Origin: an uncultured Carnobacterium sp.
GTDB lineage: Bacteria; Bacillota; Bacilli; Lactobacillales; Aerococcaceae
Assembly: GCA_905371865.1 (NCBI GenBank)
Contig: CAJPNA010000027.1
Location: forward strand, 1 to 11,734
Length of the DNA stretch: 11,734 nucleotides
Reading direction: 5' to 3'
Below are positions 1 through 5,824 of the stretch, one piece after another; within the stretch, counting starts at the first letter, position 1; each line of letters opens with the position of its first letter. The position numbers were made by a program, and so were the translations under genes. Below the pieces are notes generated by a model that saw only the letters and a list, made by a program, of their open reading frames with translations, was not told the origin of the DNA and ran no database searches.

Positions 1-275
1 TTAGCATGGTAGCCAACTACTTTATTAACCACTTCTCCATCTTTTTTGATTAATAAAGTTGGAATGCTCATAATTCCAAAAGCACGAGCGGTTTCAGGGT
101 TTTCGTCCACATCCACTTTAGTGAAAGTTACTTTGTCTCCCATTTCCTCGTCTAATTGGTCAATAACTGGTCCTTGCATACGACATGGCCCACACCATGT
201 AGCCCAAAAGTCTACTAAAACAACTCCATCTTTAGTTTCTTCTACAAAGTTTTTATCTGTTAATGATTTTACCAT
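1..275 (-). CDS. trxA: Thioredoxin, 3' end cut off by the window edge
   Basis: Small cytoplasmic thiol-disulfide oxidoreductase that keeps protein cysteines reduced and is itself recharged by thioredoxin reductase. The readable 91 residues begin MVKSLTDKNF and carry the active site WATWCGPCR at about residues 25-33. The conserved cis-proline loop (GIMSIPTLLI) and a C-terminal GYHA follow before the window ends. Thioredoxins are usually 103-107 residues, so only about a dozen are missing. The ATG at 273-275 is preceded by a good purine-rich ribosome site (AGGAAAGGATGA). The gene lies 76 bases after mutS2 on the same strand, with its own extended -10 promoter in that gap, so it can be transcribed alone or by read-through. 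The mutS2-trxA neighbourhood is common in Firmicutes. Identification is secure. Confidence 0.96.
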   Translation of the reverse strand, partial: MVKSLTDKNFVEETKDGVVLVDFWATWCGPCRMQGPVIDQLDEEMGDKVTFTKVDVDENPETARAFGIMSIPTLLIKKDGEVVNKVVGYHA

Positions 276-306
276 TCAAATCATCCTTTCCTTTTTCTAT
301 AAACCT

Positions 307-335
307 AGTATAGCAACACCCCGGAAGGTGACCAA
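307..335 (-). promoter_or_regulatory. Promoter of trxA
   Basis: On the minus strand TTGGTC (330-335) and TATACT (307-312) are separated by 17 bases. The bases TGC just before the -10 make it an extended -10 element. The predicted start is near 300, leaving a leader of about 25 bases before the trxA ATG. It sits just beyond the mutS2 stop codon, where no convincing terminator is seen. Confidence 0.6.
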
Positions 336-351
336 CTATTCTGCTCACGGT

Positions 352-2709
352 TTACTTAAAGGTCACGATGGTCGCTCCATTTCCACCCGTATTCATCGGC
401 GCAAATTCAAAACTTGCAACAGAACGGTGGCTACGTAGCACCTTATGAACGCCTTGCTGGATGGCTCCTGTTCCACGTCCATGAATAATGGTAACGCGTG
501 GATAATTAGCTAAAATGGCCGCATCTATATATAATTCAAGATCTTTCATCGCTTCTTCATATCGTTTTCCACGTAAGTCTAATTCTGAAGAGACATGACT
601 ACTTCTAGCACTTTTCACAATCACTTGTTGTTTAGCTTCTTGCGTTTCGGCAATTGGGGCTAAGTCTTCTATAGCAATCTTCATCTTGAGAATCCCCATT
701 TGAACAACCCATTCCTCGTCACTGACTTTTTCAACAAGCGTTCCGCGTTGTCCAAATGAAAGAACTTCGACACTTTGTCCGACTTGCAGCGCCTTCTTCG
801 CTTTTTCTTTGCGAAGCACCTTGTTCTTCTTCAAGGCTTGCTCATGTTTCAAGTCTGTTAAAGCTGTCTTTTTCTCAATCATTTCATGTTCTTTAACCGT
901 ACTTTGTTTACTTCTCAGTTGTAATTCACGGATTTCTGATAAGATTTTATCCGCATCATCCTTACTTTGTTCAATTAAAGTATTTGCACGCTCTTTAGCT
1001 TCTTCTAGAAGTCTTGCTTTATTTGCTTTAAACTGTTCAGTTTCCTTTTGCAAATCTTCTAATAACTGTGTACTTAACTCTAATTGATGACGCATCTTAT
1101 CGGCATCACGCTGCGCACGGCGACGTTTTTGCTCAAGGTCACTAATCATCGCATTCAAGTCTTGGTCTTCCTCAGAAAGAAGTCCACGCGCTTGGTCGAT
1201 AATAATGCTTGGTAAGCCTAATCGTTTTGAAATATCAAAGGCATTACTACGTCCTGGCACTCCCAGCAAGAGTTGGTACGTTGGCTGAAGAGTATCCCCA
1301 TCAAACTCCATACTCGCATTAATGGTTTTAGGGCGGTCATAACCATAGGCTTTTAACTCTGGATAGTGAGTCGAAGCAATCACATAACTTTGCTTACTTG
1401 CAATATAATCAAGAATCGCAATCGCAAGAGACGAGCCTTCTTGTGGGTCTGTCCCTGATCCAATTTCGTCGATTAAAAGCAAGCTCTTATCGTTGATTTG
1501 TTTCAAAATAGAAACAATATTGGACATATGAGATGAGAATGTTGATAAGTTTTGTTCAATCGATTGTTCATCCCCAATATCTGCAAAAATCTCGGTAAAG
1601 ATTCCTACACGGCTATTTTCACCAGCAGGAATATACAGTCCCATCTGTGCCATCAATTGAATGACACCGACCGTCTTCAAGAGGATGGTTTTTCCACCTG
1701 TATTCGGCCCTGTAATGACAATGGCTTGATACTCTTCTCCAAGAATAATATCGTTTGCGACAGCCTTCTCACGGTCTAATAGTGGATGCCATGCTTTCCA
1801 AAGCGCGACATGGTTCTGACGGTCAATAATAGGTTCTGTTGCCTTTATTTCATTAGCATATTGACCTTTTGCATTTACTACGTCTAATCGTGCTAATACA
1901 TAATGATTCTGATGTAATGAATTCGTGTATGGCATGAGTTTTTGAGAGAGTTCCCATAAAATGCGTTCGACTTCACGCTTTTCTTGGACTTGATATTCTC
2001 GTAATTTATTATTCAAATTAACAACTGCTTGAGGCTCCATGAAGAGAGTCTGTCCCGTTGCACTTTGATCATGTACAGTACCTCCAAATACAGATTTATA
2101 TTCTGCTTTTACTGGAAGTACATAACGGTCATTACGAATGGTGATAATCGTATCACTTAAATATTGGGCATTCTTACCAGTGAGATATTGATCCATTTGG
2201 CGACGAATTTCGTGTTCCGTTTTCTGAATGCCTACTCGAATGCCATGCAAAGTAGGAGACGCACTATCTAATACATATCCATCCTCTCGAATCGACGCTT
2301 CTAGCTCCTTAGTCACTTCAGGGATACTTTCTAATTTTTCAACTAGCCTTGGGACGCGCTTTAAAGCAATTTCCTCTTCTTCGACTTTTTCAAAGAAACG
2401 TTCTACCTCATGCGTTGTCGCGAGTACTCGTAAAATGTCACTTAATTCACGCCCATTCAATCCCGCTTCTAATTCCAATCGTTTCAAGGCAAAACTAATA
2501 TCTTTCAACCGTGGAATCGGAATCCCTTGTTTTAAGCGAAGAAGCTCAACTCCATCTGCTGTTTCTTCAATTTTATTTTGAATCGCCTTTTCTTCCACCT
2601 CTATTGGAAGTTCTTTAATCATTTGTTTTCCTTTTTCGGAGGTCGCATATTCAGCTAATTGGGCTCTAATTTTATCAAATTCTAAAACCTTTTCGATTTT
2701 TGAATTCAT
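352..2709 (-). CDS. mutS2: MutS2 family ATPase/endonuclease with C-terminal Smr domain
   Basis: MutS2 is not a mismatch-repair protein. In Bacillus it senses collided ribosomes and splits or cleaves in their vicinity, and in other bacteria it suppresses recombination. The 785-residue product has the family layout. An N-terminal helical core comes first (1-300), then the ABC-type ATPase with Walker A GPNTGGKT (334-341), STFSSHM (389-395), Walker B LLLIDEIGSGTDP (410-422) and H-loop STHYPELK (446-453). A long charged coiled coil follows (about 510-640), a KOW-like segment (about 640-685), and a C-terminal Smr nuclease domain with ELDLRG (709-714) and HGRGTG (743-748). Length is normal (about 780-790). 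The ATG at 2707-2709 has a GAAGGAC site. It is third in the zapA-cvpA-mutS2 cluster but is separated from cvpA by a hairpin terminator. All catalytic motifs look intact. Confidence 0.98.
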   Translation of the reverse strand: MNSKIEKVLEFDKIRAQLAEYATSEKGKQMIKELPIEVEEKAIQNKIEETADGVELLRLKQGIPIPRLKDISFALKRLELEAGLNGRELSDILRVLATTHEVERFFEKVEEEEIALKRVPRLVEKLESIPEVTKELEASIREDGYVLDSASPTLHGIRVGIQKTEHEIRRQMDQYLTGKNAQYLSDTIITIRNDRYVLPVKAEYKSVFGGTVHDQSATGQTLFMEPQAVVNLNNKLREYQVQEKREVERILWELSQKLMPYTNSLHQNHYVLARLDVVNAKGQYANEIKATEPIIDRQNHVALWKAWHPLLDREKAVANDIILGEEYQAIVITGPNTGGKTILLKTVGVIQLMAQMGLYIPAGENSRVGIFTEIFADIGDEQSIEQNLSTFSSHMSNIVSILKQINDKSLLLIDEIGSGTDPQEGSSLAIAILDYIASKQSYVIASTHYPELKAYGYDRPKTINASMEFDGDTLQPTYQLLLGVPGRSNAFDISKRLGLPSIIIDQARGLLSEEDQDLNAMISDLEQKRRRAQRDADKMRHQLELSTQLLEDLQKETEQFKANKARLLEEAKERANTLIEQSKDDADKILSEIRELQLRSKQSTVKEHEMIEKKTALTDLKHEQALKKNKVLRKEKAKKALQVGQSVEVLSFGQRGTLVEKVSDEEWVVQMGILKMKIAIEDLAPIAETQEAKQQVIVKSARSSHVSSELDLRGKRYEEAMKDLELYIDAAILANYPRVTIIHGRGTGAIQQGVHKVLRSHRSVASFEFAPMNTGGNGATIVTFK

Positions 2710-2726
2710 AACAGTCCTTCTTTCTT

Positions 2727-2754
2727 AAAAAACGTGGAACAATTCTGTTCCACG
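2727..2754 (-). terminator. Intrinsic terminator between cvpA and mutS2
   Basis: A perfect 9-base-pair stem (CGTGGAACA 2733-2741 with TGTTCCACG 2746-2754) has a 4-base loop. On the minus strand it is followed directly by six T (2732-2727). It begins 9 bases after the cvpA stop and ends about 8 bases before the mutS2 ribosome site. No promoter can fit between, so it acts as a partial terminator or attenuator inside the operon. Confidence 0.8.
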
Positions 2755-2763
2755 CTCTCGTTT

Positions 2764-3300
2764 TTATTTAGGTAATAACCAACTTGAAACAATTTGTGTC
2801 ACAATTGGAGTTTTGGTAATAATAAAGTTTGGCAATCCGCCTTCAATCATTTTTTGTGCTGGAGCCAGTGGAATCATCGCAATCGCGTAAAGAACAAAAT
2901 AAACAAATAAATAGTTCATAACAAATCCTAATGCAGCACCACTAATCGTGTTAAATTGTTTTAATAATGGTAAAAATGTTAATTCGCTAGCAATATATCC
3001 TAAGAATCGAACCACTAACCATCCTAAAATCATAATCACTAAAAATGAAATCAATCTATAAAATGAGTGGTCTAAATTCATTGCTTGTTCTTGAGAAAAG
3101 ATCGCTAATTGATTTCCTGGAACATAGGACGGATACGGAATAAATACCGATAAAAATTTAGCTAGCTTTTCATGGGTAAATACTGCCACTAAAAAGGTAA
3201 TAAAATAACCCGCAATATAAACTAATTGTAATGTTAATCCTCTACGAGAGCCCGTATAGATTCCAACGATTAAATAAAATAAAATGATTAATGTAATCAT
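2764..3300 (-). CDS. cvpA: CvpA family membrane protein
   Basis: Integral membrane protein of the CvpA/colicin V production family, whose biochemical role in Firmicutes is not settled. The 178 residues show four hydrophobic segments, at about 1-16, 22-41, 82-104 and 121-146. The family signature GxxRGL appears as TGSRRGLTLQ just after the first segment. An extracytoplasmic loop lies at about 42-79, and the tail ends in WLLPK. Length is typical (160-190). The ATG at 3298-3300 is 5 bases after the zapA stop, and its ribosome site (AGAAGGTAGGG) overlaps the end of zapA, so the two are almost certainly co-transcribed and perhaps translationally coupled. The B. subtilis counterpart (yshB) sits in the same zapA-side cluster. 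Here the polX gene usually found beside it in bacilli is absent. Confidence 0.9.
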   Translation of the reverse strand: MITLIILFYLIVGIYTGSRRGLTLQLVYIAGYFITFLVAVFTHEKLAKFLSVFIPYPSYVPGNQLAIFSQEQAMNLDHSFYRLISFLVIMILGWLVVRFLGYIASELTFLPLLKQFNTISGAALGFVMNYLFVYFVLYAIAMIPLAPAQKMIEGGLPNFIITKTPIVTQIVSSWLLPK

Positions 3301-3305
3301 AAACC

Positions 3306-3662
3306 CTACCTTCTCAACAAATCTTGTTGTAATTCAAATTGTTTTTCTAATTCTTGTTTTCTTTTTGAGTCAATGGAAGGTCGCTTATGATGCGCATTTT
3401 GCACTTCTTTTTCTAACTGCTCTATTCTCTTCTTCAATGCGACGACTTCTTCTTGTTTTTCGAATTGATTTGAAATAGCATTGATCGCTGCTAGGAGTGC
3501 CACTTCTTCATTCGATAATTTGTCTGATACTCGGGTGATTTGATCTAATTGCTCTTGTAAGACTCTCACAATACTTTGCATTTCTTGTTGAGACTTTTTC
3601 CCAATAATTGTATAGGATTTTCCGGAAATTACTGCTTTAACTCTTGATTTCGGTTGTTTCAC
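3306..3662 (-). CDS. zapA: Cell division protein ZapA, GTG start
   Basis: ZapA binds FtsZ and bundles or stabilises its filaments at the division ring. The 118-residue product begins MKQPKSRVKAVISGKSYTIIGKKSQQEM, matching the small N-terminal beta/alpha head of the family. A long helix (about 35-90, rich in E, K, Q and hydrophobic heptads) forms the dimeric/tetrameric coiled coil. B. subtilis ZapA is about 85 residues, so roughly 30 basic and glutamine-rich residues at the C-terminus (HHKRPSIDSKRKQELEKQ onward) are an extension. The start is GTG at 3660-3662, because an in-frame TGA lies only 9 bases upstream and the next in-frame methionine is at residue 28, inside the conserved head. GGAG lies 10 bases before the GTG. 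It is first in the zapA-cvpA pair and divergent from rnhC, as in other Firmicutes. Confidence 0.9.
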   Translation of the reverse strand: MKQPKSRVKAVISGKSYTIIGKKSQQEMQSIVRVLQEQLDQITRVSDKLSNEEVALLAAINAISNQFEKQEEVVALKKRIEQLEKEVQNAHHKRPSIDSKRKQELEKQFELQQDLLRR

Positions 3663-3696
3663 AATAGATCATCTCCATTCCTCATAATGCCACCTT

Positions 3697-3705
3697 ATTT
3701 TACCA
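3697..3705 (-). promoter_or_regulatory. Candidate extended -10 of the zapA-cvpA promoter
   Basis: The minus strand reads TGGTAAAAT (3705-3697), an extended -10 with a predicted start about 28 bases before the zapA GTG. No good -35 is found 17 bases upstream, so the call rests on the TGn extension and position. Confidence 0.4.
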
Positions 3706-3748
3706 TTTTTTGAGCAAAAAAACACGAATAATCCTCTTTTTGAAGGAG

Positions 3749-3777
3749 TAGACGAATAAATGGTCTCATGGTATTCT
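3749..3777 (+). promoter_or_regulatory. Candidate promoter of rnhC
   Basis: TAGACG (3749-3754) and TATTCT (3772-3777) are spaced by 17 bases, with TGG just before the -10 giving an extended form. The predicted start is near 3784, leaving a very short leader before the AAGGAGG site. It would place the more upstream ATG at 3768 inside the promoter. Confidence 0.45.
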
Positions 3778-3787
3778 TAGAAAGAAC

Positions 3788-3794
3788 AAGGAGG
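3788..3794 (+). promoter_or_regulatory. Ribosome site deciding the rnhC start
   Basis: AAGGAGG is a perfect Shine-Dalgarno match, 6 bases before the ATG at 3801. The in-frame ATG at 3768 has no such site and would add 11 residues not expected of the family, so 3801 is taken as the start. Confidence 0.85.
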
Positions 3795-3800
3795 ATTACT

Positions 3801-4715
3801 ATGAATTCATTAACATTAACACTATCAGCCAAACAGGTTTCCACATTAGAAGCAAAATATCCTTCATATGTACAGTCCCCTCCTCCACACGCCATTTTAA
3901 GGTTGAAGATTGATGGGTTAACCATTACTGCCTATCAATCTGGTAAAGTGCTATTCCAAGGAAAAGGCATTGAAGAGTTTATTCAAAATAATCAGCTGGA
4001 ACCTTTGATGAAAACATTTGAAGGAAAATCAAAAGACGAACTATCTCTTCCAAAGGATTTTTCTTCTTGGAGCGTCATGGGTAGCGATGAAGTTGGAAAC
4101 GGAGCTTACTTTGGTCCTTTAACCGTTGCCAGTGCTTACGTTTCAAAAGAACATATCCCACTTCTTAAAAAAATGGGGGTTAAAGACTCTAAAGATTTAA
4201 CGGATGAACAAATCCGAGCTCTCGTTCCTAAAATTAAAGCAGTCATTCCTTATAAATTACTGACACTTTGGCCAGAAAAATACAATGAGATTCAACAAGT
4301 CAAAAACTTAAATGAAATGAAGGCTCTTCTTCATAATCAAGCCCTACGTCTCTTAAGTGAAAAAATAATGCCGGAATCTCCTGAAGGGTATTTAATCGAT
4401 CAATTTTGTAAGCCAGAATTATATTATCGTTATTTAAAAGGACAGCCTTTAGTCGATAAAAATAAAACGTACTTTATTACAAAAGGCGAAAGCCATCATA
4501 TCGCAGTAGCAGCGGCATCAATGATTGCTAGATGCGCTTTCCTGGATGGTTTAGACTCTTTAAGTGCAGATTTCGGATATAAACTACCAAGTGGTGCAGG
4601 AAGCAATGTGGATCAAATAGCAGCAATAATTCTTAAACACAACGGAATGGATACTTTACGTAAAGTCGCAAAAATTCACTTTGCCAATACTGAAAAAGCA
4701 AAACGGATGAAATAG
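3801..4715 (+). CDS. rnhC: Ribonuclease HIII
   Basis: Cytoplasmic endonuclease that cuts the RNA strand of RNA-DNA hybrids (R-loops, primers). The 304-residue product has the RNase HIII plan. An N-terminal TBP-like substrate-binding domain (about 1-85) is followed by the catalytic domain, starting with SDEVGNGAYFGPLTVA (95-110), which holds acidic residues D96 and E97. KDSKDLTD (128-135), YLIDQFC (197-203, with D200) and KGESHHIAVAAASMIAR (228-244) follow. Length matches the family (about 300-315), whereas RNase HII is shorter and lacks the N-terminal domain. The start at 3801 is fixed by the AAGGAGG site. It diverges from zapA, a conserved Firmicutes arrangement, and converges on corA, with which it shares a terminator. 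Confidence 0.97.
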   Translation: MNSLTLTLSAKQVSTLEAKYPSYVQSPPPHAILRLKIDGLTITAYQSGKVLFQGKGIEEFIQNNQLEPLMKTFEGKSKDELSLPKDFSSWSVMGSDEVGNGAYFGPLTVASAYVSKEHIPLLKKMGVKDSKDLTDEQIRALVPKIKAVIPYKLLTLWPEKYNEIQQVKNLNEMKALLHNQALRLLSEKIMPESPEGYLIDQFCKPELYYRYLKGQPLVDKNKTYFITKGESHHIAVAAASMIARCAFLDGLDSLSADFGYKLPSGAGSNVDQIAAIILKHNGMDTLRKVAKIHFANTEKAKRMK

Positions 4716-4716
4716 C

Positions 4717-4756
4717 AAAAGAGCAACTTCCTCAATAAGGGAAGTTGCTCTTTTTT
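4717..4756. terminator. Bidirectional terminator of rnhC and corA
   Basis: GAGCAACTTCC (4721-4731) pairs perfectly with GGAAGTTGCTC (4740-4750) around an 8-base loop. The stem is flanked by AAAA on the left and TTTTTT on the right, so both strands get a T tract. It begins 2 bases after the rnhC stop and overlaps the last bases of the corA stop codon region. Confidence 0.93.
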
Positions 4757-5654
4757 AATCTTTCATTAGCTTTTGAATCACTTTGAGTGCACCCATCCAA
4801 CCGAGTGCAATGATGAAGAGAATAATGGCCCATCCATATCGTAGTTCTGTCAAAGGAATTTGAACGTTCATTCCAAAAAATCCTGTCACAATATCTGGAA
4901 TGGTCATCAAAATCGAGATAACTGTTAAAAATTTCATCGTATCATTCAAATTATTATTCAAAACATTGTTATACGTTCCGGAAATTTGTCTTAAAATTTG
5001 AAGATGTAAATCTGTCATCTCAACTAATTGTTTTGCTTCGATAATATTGTCTTCCAATTGCTCTCTTTCAAAATCATCGAATTCTTTAAAGGCTTGTTGC
5101 GTTTTCAATTGCTCTAATACAACTGCATTTTGCTTAGTGGCAGATACTAAATACATTCCACCAATTTCCAAATCAGAAAGTGCAAATAAATTATTCTTAG
5201 TCGTTTTCTTTCGAAGGAGTTTGCTAATATTTTGCTGTTCTTTATTTAATTTTTCAATTACTGGGAAGTAATGCTCCGAAATGACAAAAAGGCTATGCAG
5301 TAAAAGATTAAACACATTCCAATGAAGATTCTCTTCCAACTCTTCTACAATCGCATCGATAATGTATTCATTTTGACTATTTGAAATCGTGACAATTTGA
5401 TTTTGACGAACAATGAATGTTAACGGAATCGTTTCATAGTGGTTCTCTTCTTTAGACAAGTTTAATACATTATAAATAACAACCAGCGTTTTCGTTCGAC
5501 GGTTGTATTCCATATGTGCTCGCTCATTTTTATCCAGTGCATATTCAATCATTTCATCATCAATTTCATACGTATCATAAATGGATGAGTATTCACTAAT
5601 CAAATCTGAATTGATGTTAATCCAAGTATTATCTCCAAAGTGCATTACGCTCAT
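4755..5654 (-). CDS. corA: CorA-family divalent cation transporter
   Basis: Membrane channel of the CorA superfamily, which assembles as a pentamer and carries Mg2+ and sometimes Co2+, Ni2+ or Zn2+. The 299-residue product has a large N-terminal cytoplasmic domain (1-240) with the long helical stalk (about 130-235) and the pre-membrane helix NNNLNDTMKFLTVIS. The first membrane span (about 243-260) ends in GFFGMN with the diagnostic GMN at 261-263. A short periplasm-side loop IPLTELRYG leads into the second span (273-291) and a basic tail. The ATG at 5652-5654 is preceded by AAGGAGGGG at good spacing, which favours it over the in-frame ATG three codons later. It is a single-gene unit with an extended -10 promoter. 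The cation is not determined by sequence. Its neighbour is a likely zinc-binding surface protein, so zinc or magnesium both remain possible. Confidence 0.92.
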   Translation of the reverse strand: MSVMHFGDNTWININSDLISEYSSIYDTYEIDDEMIEYALDKNERAHMEYNRRTKTLVVIYNVLNLSKEENHYETIPLTFIVRQNQIVTISNSQNEYIIDAIVEELEENLHWNVFNLLLHSLFVISEHYFPVIEKLNKEQQNISKLLRKKTTKNNLFALSDLEIGGMYLVSATKQNAVVLEQLKTQQAFKEFDDFEREQLEDNIIEAKQLVEMTDLHLQILRQISGTYNNVLNNNLNDTMKFLTVISILMTIPDIVTGFFGMNVQIPLTELRYGWAIILFIIALGWMGALKVIQKLMKD

Positions 5655-5686
5655 TTAAACCCCTCCTTCGTGTAGAATGCTGTATT

Positions 5687-5695
5687 AGTATAACA
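5687..5695 (-). promoter_or_regulatory. Extended -10 promoter element of corA
   Basis: The minus strand reads TGTTATACT (5695-5687), a TGn-extended TATACT with a predicted start near 5680 and a leader of about 25 bases. The hexamer 17 bases upstream (TTAGTC) is a poor -35, which is acceptable for extended -10 promoters. Confidence 0.55.
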
Positions 5696-5718
5696 TAATT
5701 TCTATTCTCGACTAAAAG

Positions 5719-5762
5719 GAAAGCATGTCAACGTTCCAAAATAGACCATTTGACATGCTTTC
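5719..5762. repeat. 13-bp perfect inverted repeat between corA and the Pht gene
   Basis: GAAAGCATGTCAA (5719-5731) is the exact complement of TTGACATGCTTTC (5750-5762), separated by 18 bases. It lies 63 bases after the Pht gene stop and upstream of the corA promoter. On the minus strand the tail is only CTTTTAG, so it is a weak terminator candidate for the Pht transcript. A second role as a protein site near corA cannot be excluded. Confidence 0.7.
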
Positions 5763-5787
5763 ATTCATATTTTCTTCCTTTTAATTT

Positions 5788-5811
5788 AGGAAATTGATTC
5801 CCAATTTTCCT
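5788..5811 (-). terminator. Weak hairpin after the Pht gene
   Basis: AGGAAATTG (5788-5796) pairs with CAATTTTCCT (5802-5811) with one bulged base and a 5-base loop. It starts 14 bases past the Pht gene stop. The minus-strand tail is AAATTAAAAGG, lacking a T tract, so termination here is doubtful. It may work together with the 13-bp inverted repeat 26 bases further on. Confidence 0.3.
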
Positions 5812-5824
5812 TATTCTTTTCCCA

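Noticed and set aside
317..330. CACC-N6-GGTG hairpin between mutS2 and trxA as a terminator
   Set aside because: Only four base pairs with no T tract. It lies inside the spacer of the trxA promoter.
46..438. Plus-strand open frame of 130 codons overlapping trxA and mutS2
   Set aside because: It is antisense to two clearly conserved genes, has no ribosome site, and its translation shows no family features.
3768..3800. Upstream ATG start for rnhC
   Set aside because: It has no ribosome site and falls within the predicted promoter. The AAGGAGG site 6 bases before 3801 decides for the later start.
3695..3925. Minus-strand 76-codon frame across the rnhC start
   Set aside because: It overlaps the start of rnhC and its promoter on the opposite strand, with no ribosome site and no recognisable protein pattern.
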